Positions 10,842 through 21,789 of a stretch of DNA of 64,000 bases are shown in pieces. The number at the start of each line of letters is the position of its first letter. Positions within the stretch are counted from its first letter, which is position 1. The stretch is from the NCBI GenBank assembly GCA_030760725.1, contig JASWHV010000012.1, positions 78,380,968-78,444,967 on the forward strand, written 5' to 3'. The translations under genes and the position numbers were made by a program. Below the pieces are notes generated by a model that saw nothing but the letters and a program-made list of their open reading frames with translations, was not told the DNA's origin and did not search any database. The stretch comes from Neostapfia colusana. Taxonomy: Eukaryota > Streptophyta > Magnoliopsida > Poales > Poaceae.

Positions 10842-13800
10842 TTACCCGTGTTGAGAAGCCAAGAACTCCGGGTAATTTGAACGAAGGAACTCCTCGCTCT
10901 CCCACGTCGCTTCCTCGGTGGTGTGGTTACTACAGAGTATTTTGTAGAACCACAACGTTCTGCTACGCGTGGTCCTGGCTTTCTCATCAAGAATTCCCAC
11001 CGGATATTCATCATATGTTAAATCCGGCTTCAGCTCGCCGATGTCTTCGGTAGGAACAGCAGTTGTATGCTTCAAGCATTTTCGCAGTTGCGAAACATGG
11101 AAAATATCATGGACACCAGCCAGAGATGCCGGTAGCTCCAGTCGATACGCTGCTGGTCCACACTTCTCGGTGATAGCGTAGGGTCCAATGAAACGGGGAG
11201 CGAGTTTCCCCTTCACACCGAATCGGTGCACGCCCTTCATTGGAGACACGCGGAGGTACACGTGTTCCCCAACGTCAAAGTGCAACGGCCTACGCCTCTT
11301 ATCAGCGTAGCTCTTCTGTCGGGATTGAGCGGCCTTCAAATTGGCTTGAATTGTCCGAACGCGCTCTTCGGCGTCGTTCACCACATCAACTCCGAATGTG
11401 ACCCTTTCACCGGACTCGCACCAATTTAATGGGGTGCGGCATTTACGACCGTAGAGAGCTTCGTAAGGTGCCATCTTGATACTCGCCTGATAACCGTTGT
11501 TGTACGAGAATTCCGCCAATGGTAGGTGATCATCCCAGTTCCTACCATGGTGGATGGCACATGCTCTCAACATGTCTTCCAGGACTTGATTCACCCTTTC
11601 TGTCTGACCATCGGTCTGAGGGTGATAGGCGGAGCTCCTGATCAACTTAGTACCCAATGCAGCGTGTAGCTGCTCCCAAAAGCGAGATACAAATAATGCA
11701 CCTCGATCTGAGACAATGGTCTTGGGTACCCCGTATAGGCATAGAATCTTCGCTATGTATAGCTCCGCATATTTGCCGGCATTGTAACGTGTATTCACCG
11801 GAATGAAGTGAGCCGTCTTGGTTAACCGATCAACGATTACCCATATGGAATCATGCTTGTTGGCTGTTAGGGGTAACCCCACAATGAAATCCATGCTCAC
11901 ATCTTCCCATTTCCATGCCGGGATCTTCAGGGGTTGCAGCAGCCCTGATTTCTTCATATGATCAGCTTTCACTCGTCTACACGTATCGCACTCGGATACG
12001 TACTTAGCTACCTCCCGCTTCATCCGTGTCCACCAAAATTTCTTTTTCAAATCTTGGTACATTTTGTTGCTGCCCGGATGAATGGAGTATTTGGACAAGT
12101 GAGCTTCATCGAGGATCTTTTTCCTCAATTCCATATCCCGGGGTACGACTATGCGGTCATTGAACCACAGCGTCCCCTCATCATCTTTCCGGAAACATTT
12201 AATTTCTCCATTGTCTATCCGTCTCCGGAGATGTGCCATGCCTTTATCCGTTTTCTGAGCTGCAATGATGTCCTCCCTAATAGTAGGGATGAGGGCAAGG
12301 TTGTACAGCGACCCATAAGGAACCAAGTATAAACTTGGCTCTTCCTCCTCTACCGGTGTAATGGTGAGGTGATGGACATGCGATTTCCGACTCAGCGCGT
12401 CGGCAACCACATTCGCCTTGCCGGGGTGGTAATGGATCTCAATCTCATAATCTTTGATCAGTTCTAACCACCTCCTCTGCCTCATGTTCAGCTCCTTCTG
12501 GGTGAAAATGTATTTCAAGCTCTTGTGGTCGGTGTAGAGATGCACCAAGTTCCCCAGGAGATAGTGCCTCCACATTTTTAGCGCCAATACCACGGCAGCA
12601 AGTTCAAGATCGTGAGTCGGGTAGTGCTGCTCATGGTTCCGAAGTTGGCGTGAGCCATAAGCGACCACACGTCCTTCCTGCATCAACACGCAGCCGAGCC
12701 TAATACCGAACGCGTCACAACACACGTCGAAGGGCTTTGTTGTATCCGGCTGAGCTAATACCGGGGCTGTTGTGAGATGCTTCACCAGTGTTCGGAACGC
12801 TCCTTCACACGCCGTGTTCCAAACATATTTTGTCCCTTTCTTCGGCAACTCTGTCATCGGCTTAGCGAGCTTGGAGAAGCTTGGAATGAATCTCCGGTAG
12901 TATCCCGCTAACCCGAGGAAGCTTCTGACTTCATGAACTGAAGTGGGAGCTTTCCATTTCAACACTTGCTCGATTTTACTTGGGTCAACCGCAATGCCTT
13001 CAGCTGAGATGATATGTCCCAAGAATGGCACTTGGCTGATCCAAAATTCGCATTTGCTGAACTTGGCGTAGAGTTTGTGGTCTCGCAATCGTTGAAGAAC
13101 GATCCGCAAGTGTTCGGCATGTTCAGCTTCGGTCTTGGAGTAAACCAAGATGTCGTCGATGAACACTACCACGAACTTGTCCAGCTCCGGCATGAACACC
13201 GAGTTCATGAGATACATGAAATGGGCTGGAGCATTTGTGAGACCAAAGGACATGACGAGATATTCGTATAAGCCGTATCTCGTCGAGAACGCCGTCTTCG
13301 GGATATCCTCCGCCCGGATCTTGATCTGGTGATATCCAGAGCGAAGGTCCATCTTTGAGAATACACTTGCCCCCACCAGTTGATCAAACAAGATGTCAAT
13401 ACGGGGCAGTGGGTACTTATTCTTGATAGTGACGGCGTTGAGCGGCCGGTAATCCACACACAGCCTCAGGGTCTCATCCTTTTTCTTCACGAATAGCGCC
13501 GAGCATCCCCAAGGCGAGGAACTCGGCCTAATGAAACCCTTGCTCAACAGATCATTGAGCTGTTCTTTCAGTTCCGCCAGCTCATTTGGAGCCATCTTGT
13601 ATGGTCTCCGTGATATGGGCGTAGTCCCGGGTGCAAGTTCAATCTTGAACTCGACATCCCGCTCAGGTGGCATGCCCGGAAGATCATCCGGGAACACATC
13701 AGGATACTCCCGGACTACGGGGATGTCTTCTAACTTGAGAACTTCAACATTATTAATTGCTAAAACTTCCCGGACTGGCGTGTCTAACATCATGGAATGC

Positions 13801-15374
13801 GGACGGTGGAATGGAGAATTTAAGTGGACCGTCCGGGTCCGAGTCTCTAGGACAGCGCCATGGTATTGCAGCCATGACATCCCTAAGATTGCATCAATCT
13901 TTTGTCCCATAAGGATTATCAAGGTGGTGGGATATAGTTTCCCACCTAAGCACAGAGGTGCCTTTGGAATCATCATATTAGCTGAAATCTTCCCTCCCGG
14001 TGAGCATATCATATAAGTGCAGTCGGTTGGGAAGACTTGCAATTGGTGTTTAGCCACATAGGATGCACTTATAAAGCTGTGGGTTGCACCAGAATCAAAT
14101 AATATGACGATGGCTTGATGGTTGAGAGTAAACGTACCCGCCAGCACGTTGTCTCCCTCTGGGGCGTCCTCATTGTCGAGGTTGCGGACACCCCCAGTCC
14201 GCTGACCAACCTTCTTCGCCGGAGGTCGGCCTCGAGCACCGCCCTGAAACTGGGCTTGTCCGCTGCTCTGCTGCCCCTGGGGACAGTCCTTCGCAAAGTG
14301 GCCCGCCTGGCCACACGTGAAGCAGGTGAAACGGGGCGGTCCCCCGCTGATCGGTGGGCGGAAACCTGGGGCGCGTTGTGGCGGTGGAAACGCCCGGGGT
14401 ACCGTCTGCTGCTGCTGCTGTCTTGGTGGTGGCATCGGCGGACGGAACGGAGGTGCCTGAAAGGGACGTCCCCCGAACCGTTGCGGTCGCGCTGGTGGTT
14501 GCCACTGCTGCCCGGATGGTGTCCGATACACCATACGGTACTTCTGGGGAGCGCCACTCCCACCGCTGCTAGGTGGAGCGCTACGCTTCCTCTGCTCAGC
14601 TGCTAACTCCCGCTGAGCGTCCTCTTGCATGATGGCGGCATTGACTAAGTCGTTGAATGTGCCGCGGTTCCACTGTACGAGGTGGGTCTTCATTTCGGGG
14701 TGTAACCCCCGATAGAAGTGCTCCCTCTTCTTCTCCTCCGTGGAGATGTAGTCTGACGCATACTGCGCCAGATGGTTGAAGGCACGGGAGTAGTCGTGGG
14801 CACTCCTCCCGCCCTGCTTCAGTTCCAAAAATTCTTGGAACTTTCTCTTCATTATTCCGGGAGGAATGTGATAGGCGCGGAACGCCTCCCGGAACTCTTG
14901 CCATTCCACGGCATGGCCAGCCGGACGTGAGGCGACATAATTCGCCCACCACGCACCAGCGGCACCGTGGAGCTGCTGTGCTGCGAACAGCGTCTTCTGC
15001 CGCTCCGTACACTGGAGCAGCCCGAACTTGGACTCGATAGTCCGCAGCCAGTTGTCCGCCTCCAGTGGTTCTTCAGCTTCGGTGAACACTGGAGGGTGCG
15101 TACTCATGAAATCCGAGTACGACACTTCGCGGGGCTCACGAGGCCCTCGCTCTTGACGTCCTCCCGCCTGGGACGTATTCTGCACGATCGTGCGGAGCAG
15201 GTCGGTCTGCTCCTCACGACCTCCCACCAATGCCGCTATCACATCCGCTAGAGTAAGCGGAGGCGGCGGTGGTGGCTGCTGCTGCGGGGTGCTGTCGTAG
15301 GCCGGTGGCTGGGAGTCATCGCCTCCACCTTGGCTAGAGCCACCAACCTCGTGCGTGGTCCTAGTGCGAACCAT
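10842..15374 (-). CDS. Gag-Pol polyprotein of chromovirus B
   Basis: One open frame of 1510 residues from the ATG at 15374, directly preceded by TTGCAG. Residue numbers here count from two codons upstream of that ATG. Order: Pro-rich N-terminus; Gag domain (about 90-260); zinc knuckle CFTCGQAGHFAKDC (353-366); aspartic protease with LFDSGATHSF (about 427-436); reverse transcriptase (about 580-770, FIDD at 740-743); RNase H (CDAFG near 888, TDHKSLKY near 950); integrase zinc finger (H1094, H1101, C1131, C1134) and catalytic D1164, D1225, E1261; GPY/F region near 1400; C-terminal chromodomain (about 1459-1508). All catalytic residues looked for are present and no stop or frameshift is seen. It would package the RNA, copy it and integrate it, and the chromodomain would steer insertion towards chromatin marks. 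The lineage is Tekay/Del. The chromodomain has Cys where related domains carry a conserved Trp (KILCSNHT). Confidence 0.97.
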   Translation of the reverse strand: MVRTRTTHEVGGSSQGGGDDSQPPAYDSTPQQQPPPPPPLTLADVIAALVGGREEQTDLLRTIVQNTSQAGGRQERGPREPREVSYSDFMSTHPPVFTEAEEPLEADNWLRTIESKFGLLQCTERQKTLFAAQQLHGAAGAWWANYVASRPAGHAVEWQEFREAFRAYHIPPGIMKRKFQEFLELKQGGRSAHDYSRAFNHLAQYASDYISTEEKKREHFYRGLHPEMKTHLVQWNRGTFNDLVNAAIMQEDAQRELAAEQRKRSAPPSSGGSGAPQKYRMVYRTPSGQQWQPPARPQRFGGRPFQAPPFRPPMPPPRQQQQQTVPRAFPPPQRAPGFRPPISGGPPRFTCFTCGQAGHFAKDCPQGQQSSGQAQFQGGARGRPPAKKVGQRTGGVRNLDNEDAPEGDNVLAGTFTLNHQAIVILFDSGATHSFISASYVAKHQLQVFPTDCTYMICSPGGKISANMMIPKAPLCLGGKLYPTTLIILMGQKIDAILGMSWLQYHGAVLETRTRTVHLNSPFHRPHSMMLDTPVREVLAINNVEVLKLEDIPVVREYPDVFPDDLPGMPPERDVEFKIELAPGTTPISRRPYKMAPNELAELKEQLNDLLSKGFIRPSSSPWGCSALFVKKKDETLRLCVDYRPLNAVTIKNKYPLPRIDILFDQLVGASVFSKMDLRSGYHQIKIRAEDIPKTAFSTRYGLYEYLVMSFGLTNAPAHFMYLMNSVFMPELDKFVVVFIDDILVYSKTEAEHAEHLRIVLQRLRDHKLYAKFSKCEFWISQVPFLGHIISAEGIAVDPSKIEQVLKWKAPTSVHEVRSFLGLAGYYRRFIPSFSKLAKPMTELPKKGTKYVWNTACEGAFRTLVKHLTTAPVLAQPDTTKPFDVCCDAFGIRLGCVLMQEGRVVAYGSRQLRNHEQHYPTHDLELAAVVLALKMWRHYLLGNLVHLYTDHKSLKYIFTQKELNMRQRRWLELIKDYEIEIHYHPGKANVVADALSRKSHVHHLTITPVEEEEPSLYLVPYGSLYNLALIPTIREDIIAAQKTDKGMAHLRRRIDNGEIKCFRKDDEGTLWFNDRIVVPRDMELRKKILDEAHLSKYSIHPGSNKMYQDLKKKFWWTRMKREVAKYVSECDTCRRVKADHMKKSGLLQPLKIPAWKWEDVSMDFIVGLPLTANKHDSIWVIVDRLTKTAHFIPVNTRYNAGKYAELYIAKILCLYGVPKTIVSDRGALFVSRFWEQLHAALGTKLIRSSAYHPQTDGQTERVNQVLEDMLRACAIHHGRNWDDHLPLAEFSYNNGYQASIKMAPYEALYGRKCRTPLNWCESGERVTFGVDVVNDAEERVRTIQANLKAAQSRQKSYADKRRRPLHFDVGEHVYLRVSPMKGVHRFGVKGKLAPRFIGPYAITEKCGPAAYRLELPASLAGVHDIFHVSQLRKCLKHTTAVPTEDIGELKPDLTYDEYPVGILDEKARTTRSRTLWFYKILCSNHTTEEATWESEEFLRSNYPEFLASQHG

Positions 15375-17202
15375 CTGCAATCATACGACAATAACATCAG
15401 TCCCGCAACACTTGCATGCAGTTCCATTATAATGGGCGTAAAAATATTATGACAACAAAAACATGCGATATATCTCGTAAGCCGATAATGTAATAACTTT
15501 GCACAAGCTACACCATTACCAGACCAAACACCAGCTAGTTTAATCCAACTTGATGAACCTCCACTTTGGAAGCTCAACATAACTAGGTTTGGTCACTACG
15601 AGACATTACTATCGCGTTGTCATCACATATCACACCCTTAGGGTACAACACCCTCTCCAATGAGCTCAACTGTCATTCTTCTGTCAGAATGACCAGTTGC
15701 TACCTATTCCAAGTTTTGATCTGGTTCTGTGCATTTTCATGACTCAAGTTGAATACCAAAGTTAAAGTTAACTTTAGTATCTTTCCAACAAGTACTCATT
15801 TGCCCCCAGATCAGCTTTGATTAAAAAGTTATGCTAATTCAAAGTTAGCAGAATTTCTGGAAGAATTTTAACAGCACCTCCCTTGGAAGTGGCTGTTTCC
15901 AATCCTGATATCCACTAAATTCTGTGCTGAAATTTCAGGAAACTTTGAATTGCAAAGATGTCAAACATCTTCTACTCTTTCTAAGGATGGATTATATGAC
16001 AATTTTAGATTTTTCTACTGGGAGTTATGTTTGAAAAACAGATCAGTTCAGAGGATGTTTTACTCTGCCCTGGTTCTGGACAGTTTATATTCCTCTGGGA
16101 TTTCAGCCATCTCAAGGCGAGTTTCAGCTCTGGAAGTCTACAACAAAGTTGTGGAGTACTTGAATACCTTTCCAGAACTATATAGCACACCTCCCTGGGC
16201 TAAAAGACCTGTGAGTTATGCCCTGTTGAAGATCAGCAAACCTGCTGTCCAAAACAGAGCACTCTGCTTTTCATACTTTTGGCTATACTGCTCCACTATC
16301 CCATTCTTATACCCAACCAGGGTCCTAAATGTTGAACCTATAGATTTTAATTCCTTGTTATCATTATTCTCATGCATATGCCTACCATATCTCGATACTA
16401 CGTTCCTCACAAAAGAAAATCCTATCCGGATCATACCGGCATATACGTCTCAAATGTGGCACTAAACGGTCTCTCGCACACGTTTTCTACACGGATACAT
16501 ACGTGGTTAGTACCTGCAGAAAACCACACAATAATGGTGCACTCAATGGTTATTCATTTCAGGCAGTTCCATATTTGAAAGTAAATACAAACGCCCGTAT
16601 CATTTCCATACGGCCGTCCTTGAGCTAAGTCACGTCTCAAGGCACGTGATCGTGTTTCAACACCACACGACGGGGAACCCGAGTATGTCATGAACGGGTC
16701 GTCACGGTTGGGAATGTTATCAACCCAACAGATACCACCTACTGCCCTGCAGGGCACGCCGATGGCAAGCGCTGCGTATGTCCTCCTGGGTTATTTCCAG
16801 ACGAACACACTCTCGCGTTACTGACCACGCGATGGGGTCTCCACTTACTTGCCTAATGCACGCTAGGGATCAGCGTTTCATATGAACTCAGGGACATGAA
16901 GAGTCCAAGAGCTTCATATTGACATCTCACACCGAGCTGTGAGATCAATCCCTGAACCACGTTCCTCGTCAGGGAGAGCTAACCGAAATTGAACCGCTTT
17001 CGGTGGCGTTCCTTACCATACTTACCAGAGCGTAGGTGCGTCGTTACATAATTGAAATTCAGAATTATAACACATAAGTTAGTCTTTGCCACTTTAAGTA
17101 ACTAAGCTAATATAGTCCTTACTTGGGCAACTACCGAATCCTCACCGTATACCTAAGCTTTTCCCATAATGCAGTCCTTTAGTACTGTGCTATCCCCACT
17201 GC
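15375..17202 (-). other. 5' leader of chromovirus B with a candidate intron
   Basis: About 1.8 kb between the primer-binding site and the gag-pol ATG, with no convincing reading frame. In element sense it holds TTTCTGCAG|GTAC (donor-like, exon end 16514) and TTGCAG|ATG (acceptor-like, ending at 15375). Element C has the same pair at its corresponding places. If used, the intron is about 1.14 kb and places the gag-pol ATG at the start of exon 2. Confidence 0.5.
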
Positions 17203-17215
17203 GGCTCTGATACCA
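17203..17215 (-). other. Primer-binding site of B (initiator tRNA-Met)
   Basis: In element sense TGGTATCAGAGCC follows the 5' LTR end after a 3-base spacer. It complements the 3' end of plant initiator tRNA-Met and supports the minus-strand orientation. Confidence 0.93.
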
Positions 17216-17218
17216 GGC

Positions 17219-20200
17219 TGTGGCGGACCGGAATCCGCTCATCCAGGATCGCAGAGGGTGGTGCCGCGCGATGCGACACCCGACAGCACACGTCATAAGA
17301 ACGCAATATATTACATGGGAAAAACAGCTGAAACTGTACAAACAGGTACAAACTTCAGTTACAACTATTGTTCTATTACACAGCGGAAGACTACACTATA
17401 CAACTCACGCCCGCCTATTTAGCAAAAGTCGGTTGCCCAGCCCTAGGGCAACCCACACTAGCTGCACGTCTCAGCTCAGCGCGGCGTGTACGGCTCCCAC
17501 TCAGCCGTGGTCCCCGACGGAGGGTAACCCTCGCCGGTGGACTCGTACTCCGAGTCCGTGGGTGGCTCCTCACCTGAAAAACACTTAAGCAGCAACCGTG
17601 AGCACAAAGGCTCAGCAAGGCTTAACCGACTCACCTAAGCATGAAACTCTACATGAGGTGTACAATGGACATAGGATAGTAACATTTCAGCAAAACGACA
17701 CGCCTACAAGTTCATCCTTAGTTCATCTTTTAGCAACAAGTTAACAGTTCATGAAATCTGAAATTTAGTAAGCAGTATTTGGTGGCACACATGTAGCAAT
17801 ACAATTATATCAATCAGCATCATTGAATCAACATATTTCATCCATTAGTCTACGTTACGACGCAGTGAACAAGCAGTACTCGTCACCGCGAGGGACGGCG
17901 AATCGACTCGATATACACCTGCAGGGAAAACCCAAAGAGCACGTCACGTACGCCCACCCGTGGAGCTGCACAGCACGCTCACTCGATGTCGTACGGGACA
18001 ACCTTTCACCCAACAGCCCAAACGTCGAACCGGTCGCACCGAAACGAGCAGGAGGTTCTCCACACGGAGCATCTCTCTATGCCCGTTGGCAGATTTCCAC
18101 CTTGCTGCCCTCAACCTACACCTATAAATCGGTGTGCTATGCCTCGACGCCCGGAGGTTTAGGCTACATCGGTTTATCGGGGCCCATATATCCGATATGC
18201 CTTCGGTACGTTCAATACTTGTTCAGCAGGGCCGCACACGGATCGGTCCTCAATCGACACGGACAGGGCTGCGCACACAAGACTCTCTCTTGCTGCGCCC
18301 TAGCCCCTGCCTAGTCTCATTTTCATTACTAAAGTGATCTCACATCACTCAACCGAACCCGTGTGTCCCCAGCCTATCTCGCGAGTAGATTCCAACTACT
18401 CGACTTGTACCGAAGTCCTATGACTCATTAAGCATAGCCTGTCTACTCGAGGTCCTTGACACTACCCTCACTCTTTTAGGAAACTTTGGTTATGCAAGTG
18501 GGGTTTCATTCATCCGATACCTAATGCACATACATACTTCATATGACACATGTATACAAAGTAAAACTTTTAAAAAGGGTTAATGCAAACCGGGGCTTGC
18601 CTTGTTGCTGCTGGTCAGGAGTTAGCTCTTCGCCCGGAAGAAGGAAGTCCAGCACTTCCGGAGTCTCTTCTTCAACGGCTACACGTTAATGAAATACTAC
18701 ATGTTAATTTAGATGCAAATGTGAGTTTTAGAGTAAGACCTCTACTATTAGTTCTAATAACCAGCCTCTAACACCTGGAACTTTGTTTAAGAATTTAAAT
18801 ATGAACTGGTGTTGGTGGTTTGGCTTGGACTTAGTCACATGGTTAAGTGCTAAGTGGTTTTTTTCCCCCTTTTTCATCTTAATCCCTTAAGTGGGTAAAA
18901 CAGAACAGGGGTGATCTAGAGCTCCAATAGAGCTGAGAATTTTTGTGTGAGTTCCTTGTCACAAGAAAACTCTCTGGACCAAACATTAGCACTTTTCATG
19001 GAGTGGTTTGCTCAGAATAATTCTCTTGGCAAATCAGCAAGGAAGAATTAATTCTGAGGTAATACCCCTGTTCATGCTCAACTTAATGAACTACAATTTC
19101 TATTATAGCTCATAGAGTTTGCATGAATTTTCCTAGCATTTTTGGAGTCAAGGTTTGCCCAGAATTGAATTTCCAAGTTTTGGAAATTCTCTGAAAATGT
19201 TTCTGTATTCAAATGAACACAGCACCTTCCAATTTGAATTGCTCTGACCAAATCCCCTCCAAATGGTCTGAAACTTTTACAGGGGTTTACTAATGTCCTA
19301 AAGAACATTCTGGCAAAATTTGGGGACTTTTGGATGAACCAAACTCCCTCTAAAATTCTTTTGCTGAAAAGCTTTAAAGAATTTTCCAGAATTAATTAAA
19401 GGGTTTCATACAAATTGGGTTCTACATTTGGATAGTACTCTATCAGAGGAATCCAACGAAATTTGTTTCACAATTTTTGGATTCTCCTACCCAAAGTTGT
19501 AGCTATTCAAAGTTTGAACTAAAAATTGAAATTCCCCAAAATGTTCAAATACTGGCTGTGGGTCCGGGGACAGGTGTCACGCGTCGGGGCAAGCCACACG
19601 AGGCTACAGGTTATTTCCCGCGCCTCCACACCAGATCCCTGCGCCACAGCTGATCAAATATTTGAAAAACCGTCGCTGACGGGCGGGACCCACCGGTCGT
19701 CTTCTACCTCCGGCCACCCGCGCCTGCGCGCCGCCGGGCTCGCCGGAGTTCGACGGATTCCGGCCTCCCGGCCATCCCCCGAGCTCTCCCTCGCCGCTAG
19801 GGCCTAATTTCCCGTGCTGAACACGATGGAACACTCTTCCCCGGTCGGCGATGGCTCTAACCTAGCTGGCCACGGTGCGGCGTCTCTGGACTGGTTCGGC
19901 AACGTCGCCCGGTCACCCTAGCCTGCCCAGACCTCGGTGGAACGGCGCTACAGCACCAGTGGACCAAAGGGATGCTCGACCTAGCCTCAGAACTGCTCGG
20001 GACCGGCGGCTAATGGTGCCTCACCGTGCACCCGAAACCTCCTCCGCGTTTGAGGTCAGAAATTCTGGATTTCATGCGGTCTACGTGCATATTTCCAACT
20101 AGGGTTGTGAAGGACTACTGATCGCCGGTTAGTGGCGGTCCTGTGTGCAAGGTTTCACGGCCTAAGAACAAGAGGGACGATCGAATTTGGTATTACCGTA

Positions 20201-21282
20201 TCAGAAGGTCGGATGGTGCCCGACGGCGATCTTTTCCCAAATTCGAGCCTAGTAGATCATCTCATGGCTTGAGCCTCGGGGACGAGCATCAGGGGCTACC
20301 AGCGCATCCGAGGGTGCTCTAGCTCGGGCCTGAGAAGCTCTGGGTGGGTCTGTCCACGTGAGACCAGCTTCGGTTCTCCGCCGGACAGCTCTGTTTTCTC
20401 GGCGCCGTTTGCCGAATTGTGCGCGTCACAGGCTAGGGCCTCTGGGGTTGCGGGGCTGGTGTGGTAGAGCAGGCACAGGCGCTGCTTTTCTGTACTGCCG
20501 GTGCGCACAACCGAGGTTTGGTTGAGGCCGGCGATCGGGGAGAAAGGAGTGCGGCGGTGAGCGCCGATTGCTGTTTGCGCGTGGGAAGAACAGCTAGCGC
20601 GCGATCAAAGCGAAGATGGCAACGTGCTGCAGCCGGTTTCCGGGATAAGGAGCAGGCCAGCGTGAAATGGGAGCAGGAGGTGGAGCCTCGGTCGACGGGG
20701 GCGGCCGCTCGGTGTCGCCCCGGGGTTACACCTCGGTGGAGTGAAGTCCAGAGAGAAACTTAAGTGTTAAGTATACTCATTCCTATGACATGTGGGCCCC
20801 ACAACTCAGTACCTCTTTTCCTCAAAATATCTCCAAAGTTTGACAATTATCCAACCCAGTTGTTTGAAAATTGGAAACTGAGCTCATTTGACAAGTTTGG
20901 ACAAATTCCATGCAAATTCAAATATTCATTTGAATTCTTTGCCCATTTGATTTCCTTTGGAAAAATGGGCAGCAAGACTTTTCAAAATTAATGAAACTTT
21001 GCCTCCCCACTAATTTGGACCTAAGGAATCCAAATATGCCACTTGATCCTTGTGTTAGCTGCTGCAAACAATAGTTTGGACACAACAGTTTTGAATTCCT
21101 CATTGTGTGATCATATGTGTATAAACCCTACTTTGTGAAAGTGAAGACTCTCCCCTCTAATCACTCTTTTGATGGAGGTTACCTGCTTTTCACAACATTT
21201 CCTAAGGTGCCCACAATGAAAATTGTGGTGTTGTGAGATGAAGAAAAGTTTTTTTACAAATCCCTTTTCTTGGGCTTTTACA
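17219..21282 (-). repeat. 5' LTR of chromovirus B (4064 bp)
   Basis: Same length as 6712-10775, offset 10,507 bp throughout. The only difference found by eye is T at 20663 against C at 10156. It contains second copies of the candidate LTR exons (18591-18678 and 17476-17573). Confidence 0.95.
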
Positions 21283-21789
21283 CCCCCGCCGTCATCATCC
21301 ACTACGACTAGCATGCGGCATGGGCAGGGCTGCAAGACGAAGACTCAGAAGCCTTCGTCAGAGACAACTACCGGCATAACTGCAGATACGGTAGATGACA
21401 GACAATCTCCCCGGGACCACCTGTCGGGTCCCGGGCCCCCCTTGTAAGCCACCCGAGTCTTGGACTATAAAAGACTCGGGTAGGCGACGATAGCAAGGGT
21501 TCGCACCTCTGCAACTCATATGCTAGCCATTCACACCCAAGCTGTAACTCACCCCCAAGCTCAGGACTCCGGTTCTGAGCAGCAAGCAATACAGCGAGCT
21601 CCATAGCTCGCCGTGGACGTAGGGTTCTACGCTCCGGCGGCCTGAACCACGTAAAACTCACCGTGTAAAGCTCTCACTAACTCGTCCATACGCGCAAGCT
21701 CTCCGCAAGGGACTAGCCCCACCGAAAAAAGAACCTCCGCGGGCTGCCTAGTGCAGGCCCGGGGGAAGTGTCGACCGAACACTTCGACA
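21283..21789 (+). repeat. 3' LTR of element A, second part
   Basis: Starts with the duplicated CCCCC target of B and continues the LTR (GCCGTCATCATCC onward) to CACTTCGACA at 21789. It includes the TATA-containing inverted repeat (CCCGAGTCTT...AAGACTCGGG) at about 21451-21481. Confidence 0.92.

Larger units (their letters stand above)
6712..21282 (-). mobile_element. Tekay/Del-like chromovirus B, complete and apparently intact
   Basis: A 14,571-bp minus-strand LTR retrotransposon. It has two 4064-bp LTRs, an initiator-Met primer-binding site (17203-17215), a 1.8-kb leader, one gag-pol frame (15374-10842), a polypurine tract (10776-10788) and a perfect CCCCC target duplication (6707-6711 and 21283-21287). 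It sits inside the 3' LTR of A. I saw one base difference between the LTRs (C at 10156, T at 20663) and no length difference, so the insertion is very recent. Confidence 0.96.
712..21789 (+). mobile_element. Tat-lineage Ty3/Gypsy element A (non-autonomous), nested in Copia D and host to B
   Basis: Complete element with two 1100-bp LTRs, primer-binding-like site, gag, RNase H and integrase remnants, 115-bp repeats and polypurine tract. Without the inserted B it is about 6.5 kb. It lies inside the protease region of Copia element D, and the Copia reading frame resumes exactly across it. The flanking 5-bp duplication is CCAGT/CCGGT. Confidence 0.92.

Noticed and set aside
11958..15012. Open frames on the plus strand and alternative minus frames inside gag-pol of B
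   Set aside because: They are shadows of the long conserved frame, with no domain of their own.
17203..17215. tRNA-like sequence (GGCTCTGATACCA) at 17203, 24162 and, inverted, 61126
   Set aside because: Only the 3' tail of a tRNA is matched, next to LTR ends; these are primer-binding sites, not tRNA genes.
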